Source: Clostridia bacterium (GTDB taxonomy: Bacteria; Bacillota; Clostridia; Oscillospirales; CAG-272). Taken from it: DNA of 64,000 nt. The stretch lies in NCBI GenBank assembly GCA_017443595.1, contig JAFSYU010000020.1, positions 64,001 through 128,000 of the forward strand. Direction: 5' to 3'. Positions 60,830 through 64,000 of the stretch are shown one piece after another. Every line of letters starts with the position of its first letter. Position 1 is the first letter of the stretch. The position numbers and the translations under genes are program-made. The notes under the pieces were generated by a model, which saw only the letters and a program-made list of their open reading frames with translations, did no database searches and had not been told where the DNA came from.

Positions 60830-63567
60830 AAAAAGCGCTGCTGTTTTTAACAGCCGTTATAACGGTCTTATGCGTCGCCTGCGCCTCAGTACCGGAGGAG
60901 AGCGAAACGTCAACGGATACGGAAATAACAGAAACAGTCGCCGAGACCGGCGCGTTGACGGAAGAGGTGACCGAGCCGGAGGAGCAGACCGTTTTGCCGG
61001 ACTATTACGTGGATTTCAGCGATGAGAAAAACGCATACGCCTGCTCAAATTTTTATAACGTAACGACTGAATATACGGGGGACGGGATAAAAGTCAATTT
61101 CCTGTCTTCCGGCGACGGCTCCGATCCGACGTACTGTTTTGATCCTTATATGACTCTGCCTTTGCCGGAGGGAAAAATCAGTATTGACGACTACCCGTAT
61201 TTCGTGATGTTTTTATACACGTCACGCGACGATATGCAGGGAGATATAAGATACAAAACGGAAAGCGTACACAACCCCGCTTCATATCCTACGTACCGTT
61301 TTTCATACGGCGGCACGGGCGAGCGGAAGATAATCCTTGATTTGCAGGAAAGCGTCGTTTTGTTCATAGCCGCAGACGACAAACCCGTGGAGGGCAACTA
61401 CACGGATCTGCGTATGGATATGTTTGAAAACAACGCGAACACAACGGATACGTTTATAATCCACTCATACGCGTTTTTCAAAACGGAAGAAGAGGCAAAC
61501 GCGTTTGAAGGAATAAAAAGCAAAAAAGACGAAGAAGCGGAAAAGCCCGATCTTTCAGCATATTACAAAGGTGTAGAATTCGTCACGCCGGACAGTAAAT
61601 ACAAACCGAAAAAACTGCTTTACTGCTTTGACAACTCTTATGAATTCACCGTTTCAAAGCTTAAAAACAACGGCTACGGCGGCGTTGTGACAAACGTCAG
61701 ATTCGCTTTGGACTATCTGCAAAACGATACCGAGTTTGAGATACTTAAAAACGCGTTTGAAAAATCGGGCGACGCGGGACTTCACCTCTGGATATACGAC
61801 GAATATCAGTGGCCGAGCGGAAAGGCGTTCGGGCAGGTTTTAAAAGGTCACGACGAATACGAGGCTGCCGGTATAGAGCTTATTAAACTTGACGGCGAAG
61901 GAGATATAAACTACACTCTGCCGGACAATTATATAAAGATCGCCGGCGCGGATATCATAAAAGACGGCACAAAAACTCCGCTTGAAACCGACGGCAAGCG
62001 TATAAGCGCAGAAAACGGCGGAAAATACACCGTTTACGTCTACGCAAGGCGAATAACGAATCAGAAAAAAGAAGACCCGGCGGACTTCTCCACTCTGCGC
62101 GACGTGGACCTTTTAAATCCCGACGCGGTTAAGCGTTTTCTTGATCTTACGTATGAAAAATACAAAGAAAAGTTAGGCAAAACGTTTGATCTTGTTGAGG
62201 CTTTCTTTACGGACGAGCCGCAGCTCGGCAACCGCGACATGAAAAATTACGTCGTATGGACCGGTAAATTACCGGAAAAATTCAGAGAAATGCACGGTTA
62301 TGAGATTGAGGAAAACCTTTATTCTCTGTACGACGGCGACACGGATCGCGACAGGCTCGTGCGAGTCAATTTTTATCAGACCGTATCGGAGTTGTTCCGC
62401 GTATCGTATTTTGAGCAGATAGCAAAGTGGTGTGAAGAAAACGGCGTTTTGTCCTCCGGGCATCTTTTGTTTGAAGAAAACGTACAAAGACAGATAGAGA
62501 CGTACGGCGGCGACTTTTTACAGCTATGCGGCGCAATGGGCATACCGGGCGGCGACGTGCTTCAGATCGAGCCGGACAGACTGCTTTGCAAAGGCACGGA
62601 CATAGGCAATTTCATGGGGCTCAAATACGTATATTCCGCGGCGAAAAATCAGGGCAAGCAAAAGGTGCATCTTGAATTCACTCCGTCCGCGGTCACGGGC
62701 GCGCCGTTCTTCTCAGAGCCGGGCAAATATACTATAGCCGGCGCGACGCTCACCTCGCTTTTCGGCGCGAATACTTACACGGTCATTTGCGGAGACGGCG
62801 ATATTCCGACAAAAGATCTGCAGAGATTCACGGATTACGTCGGCAGGATAAACGTACTGCTCGAGTCCGCTTATACGGCGTCGGAAATAGGAGTGTTTTA
62901 CCCCGTGGACGCGATCAGAGCCGCTTATACGGCGACAGCAGATCATTTTGATTATAACGGCCCGGACGAGGCGGCAAAGATAAACCGCCTTATGCAGGAT
63001 ACGTGTTACGACATCCTGCGCGCCGGATACGATTTTACCGTGCTTGATAAGCAGAGCGTCGCCTCATCAGTTGTTTCCGGCGGCAAAATGAAGATAGGCG
63101 CGGGCGAATATTCCGTTATAGTCATGCCGAACGTAAGCGTGCTGAGCTGTGACGCGTATGAAAAACTGCTTGATTTTGAAAGCTCCGGCGGGAAGATCAT
63201 CCTGCTTGGATGCGTGCCCGCCATGTGCGATAATATAAACGAGACGGAAAGATTCAACGCTTTAAAATCAAAGCAGGACAAAAGCATTTATACCGGGAAT
63301 ATCATAGACAAGATAGCGGAATACTGTAAAATACCCATGTCCGCAAGGATAAAGTCCGGCGTTTTCATATCCGAATACAAAAGAACGGACGACGGCAAGA
63401 CCGTCGTATACCTTGCAAACTCGACAAACAGCGTAAAGACGGTAACGCTGGGCGACGGATGTGAAAACTACCTTATATACGACCCGTACGAATGCACCGT
63501 GACAAAGGCAAGCGGACAAAGCACAATCAGAATAGAAAAGTACCGCGCCGTGCTTATAATAAAATAA
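60826..63567 (+). CDS. Large lipoprotein, GH106-like glycoside hydrolase
   Basis: 913 residues from the ATG at 60826, with AAGGA just upstream; an in-frame start 7 codons earlier is rejected because it precedes the signal peptide. Lipoprotein signal (probable C19), acidic linker, an N-terminal beta domain (about 50-225), then a barrel: PKKLLYCFDNSYEFTVSKL, DLLNPDAVKRFLDLTYEKY, LVEAFFTDEPQLGNRDM and WTGKLPEKFREMHGYEI are landmarks shared with large GH106/alpha-L-rhamnosidase-like enzymes, with F-x-DEP probably carrying a catalytic acid. A Rossmann-like segment and small beta domain close the chain. Substrate inferred only from family likeness. Confidence 0.75.
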   Translation: MKKALLFLTAVITVLCVACASVPEESETSTDTEITETVAETGALTEEVTEPEEQTVLPDYYVDFSDEKNAYACSNFYNVTTEYTGDGIKVNFLSSGDGSDPTYCFDPYMTLPLPEGKISIDDYPYFVMFLYTSRDDMQGDIRYKTESVHNPASYPTYRFSYGGTGERKIILDLQESVVLFIAADDKPVEGNYTDLRMDMFENNANTTDTFIIHSYAFFKTEEEANAFEGIKSKKDEEAEKPDLSAYYKGVEFVTPDSKYKPKKLLYCFDNSYEFTVSKLKNNGYGGVVTNVRFALDYLQNDTEFEILKNAFEKSGDAGLHLWIYDEYQWPSGKAFGQVLKGHDEYEAAGIELIKLDGEGDINYTLPDNYIKIAGADIIKDGTKTPLETDGKRISAENGGKYTVYVYARRITNQKKEDPADFSTLRDVDLLNPDAVKRFLDLTYEKYKEKLGKTFDLVEAFFTDEPQLGNRDMKNYVVWTGKLPEKFREMHGYEIEENLYSLYDGDTDRDRLVRVNFYQTVSELFRVSYFEQIAKWCEENGVLSSGHLLFEENVQRQIETYGGDFLQLCGAMGIPGGDVLQIEPDRLLCKGTDIGNFMGLKYVYSAAKNQGKQKVHLEFTPSAVTGAPFFSEPGKYTIAGATLTSLFGANTYTVICGDGDIPTKDLQRFTDYVGRINVLLESAYTASEIGVFYPVDAIRAAYTATADHFDYNGPDEAAKINRLMQDTCYDILRAGYDFTVLDKQSVASSVVSGGKMKIGAGEYSVIVMPNVSVLSCDAYEKLLDFESSGGKIILLGCVPAMCDNINETERFNALKSKQDKSIYTGNIIDKIAEYCKIPMSARIKSGVFISEYKRTDDGKTVVYLANSTNSVKTVTLGDGCENYLIYDPYECTVTKASGQSTIRIEKYRAVLIIK

Positions 63568-63572
63568 AATTA

Positions 63573-63601
63573 TTGACATTTCTAAAATATTGTGGTATTA
63601 T
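63573..63601 (+). promoter_or_regulatory. Promoter of the sugar-phosphate isomerase gene
   Basis: TTGACA (63573-63578), 17 bases ending TTGTGG, TATTAT (63596-63601), 30 bases before the ATG at 63631. Confidence 0.88.
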
Positions 63602-63630
63602 TAGTTTCATAAATAAAAGGAGATAAAGTT

Positions 63631-64000
63631 ATGTATTCATTTCCGATAGGTGTAATGGTAGACTCGTTCCGCATCCCGATAAAGGACGCTATCAAAAAAG
63701 CGGCGGAAATAGGGGCAAAGGGCTTACAGATGTACGCCACGTCCGGAGAAAACTCCCCGGAAAACTTAAAAGGCGCGGCGCGTAAACAACTGCTTGACTA
63801 CGTAAAATCAAACGGTCTTGTATTCTCCGCCATATGCGGCGACCTGGGACGCGGTTTCGGTTACGCTGACCTTAACCCTTCCCTTATAGAAAAATCAAAA
63901 CGCATTCTCGATCTCGCAAAAGATCTTGAAACCGACGTCGTTACGACTCATATCGGCGTCGTTCCGTCGGATCCGGGTCACGAAAGATATAAAGTCATGC
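63631..64000 (+). CDS. Sugar-phosphate isomerase/epimerase, N-terminal part (runs off right edge)
   Basis: The 123 visible residues begin MYSFPIGVMVDSFRIPIKDA, with KKAAEIGAKGLQMYATSGE and VVTTHIGVVPSDPGHERYK, the first half of a xylose-isomerase-like TIM barrel (AP endonuclease 2 family). AAAGGAG lies 8 bases upstream. Such enzymes isomerise or epimerise free or phosphorylated sugars. Follows the glycoside-hydrolase-like lipoprotein, so a sugar-catabolic role fits. Confidence 0.8.
   Translation, partial: MYSFPIGVMVDSFRIPIKDAIKKAAEIGAKGLQMYATSGENSPENLKGAARKQLLDYVKSNGLVFSAICGDLGRGFGYADLNPSLIEKSKRILDLAKDLETDVVTTHIGVVPSDPGHERYKVM

Overview
The window looks like a chromosomal stretch of an uncultured, strictly anaerobic Clostridia (Oscillospirales/Ruminococcaceae-like gut or rumen Firmicute). 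Supporting signs are textbook TTGACA-17-TATAAT promoters with GGAGG ribosome sites, a ZTP riboswitch on the purine operon, a glmS ribozyme, a flavodiiron protein/thioredoxin O2-detoxification pair, dockerin and other secreted modular proteins, a split PurH with a PurO-type IMP cyclohydrolase, a PurF-like protein without the catalytic cysteine, and many GC-rich intergenic hairpin repeats. The taxon is an inference; no rRNA or tRNA is present.

Layout. 1-1968 (-): SIS / BadF-family sugar kinase / SIS operon, the last gene running off the left edge. 2036-3620 (-): chain-length protein plus Tyr-rich BY-kinase, without glycosyltransferases. 3818-5925 (+): trxA-flavodiiron protein, closed by a strong terminator. 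5976-14043: secreted-protein island holding a three-repeat adhesin-like protein, a secreted tyrosine-phosphatase-like protein, a 59-aa lipoprotein and a dockerin protein sharing a C-terminal motif, a 968-aa four-repeat protein, and a 35-aa ORF. 14187-16752: a phosphomannose isomerase-ROK kinase fusion, divergent from an RNA 2',3'-cyclic phosphodiesterase. 16847-32847 (+): purine/one-carbon operon under a ZTP riboswitch: purE, purF-like, purM, formate channel, purN, IMP cyclohydrolase, AICAR transformylase, GNAT, purD, purL, glyA, an unknown gene, fhs. Formate import, formate activation, SHMT and both formyl-transfer steps therefore sit together.

33174-45805 (-): pyrimidine genes (pyrC, carB, pyrK, pyrD, then pyrF, pyrE, pyrB, pyrI) and guaB, interrupted by small accessory genes (Sel1-repeat, GNAT, Nudix) and repeat blocks; no carA is present. 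45994-47995 (-): glmS with its ribozyme. 48.1-48.8 kb: a large block of hairpin repeats containing a 286-bp segmental duplication. 48824-52877 (-): AlkD-like protein, a membrane-anchored HNH protein and a HerA-like ATPase. 53032-57614: two small membrane proteins (+), then a more AT-rich cluster of three unknown genes (-) opposite an XRE regulator. 57805-64000: two large lipoproteins with glycoside-hydrolase-like barrels around a TIGR01212-type radical SAM gene, and the start of a sugar-phosphate isomerase gene cut by the right edge.

The most unusual signals are the C-terminal motif shared by two unrelated small exported proteins (10494-10901), the PurF lacking its glutaminase nucleophile, the isomerase-kinase fusion, two genes whose promoters predict leaderless mRNAs, arrays of mini-hairpins joined by a constant linker, and the uncharacterised membrane/coiled-coil/Cys-cluster gene set at 54.4-57.2 kb.
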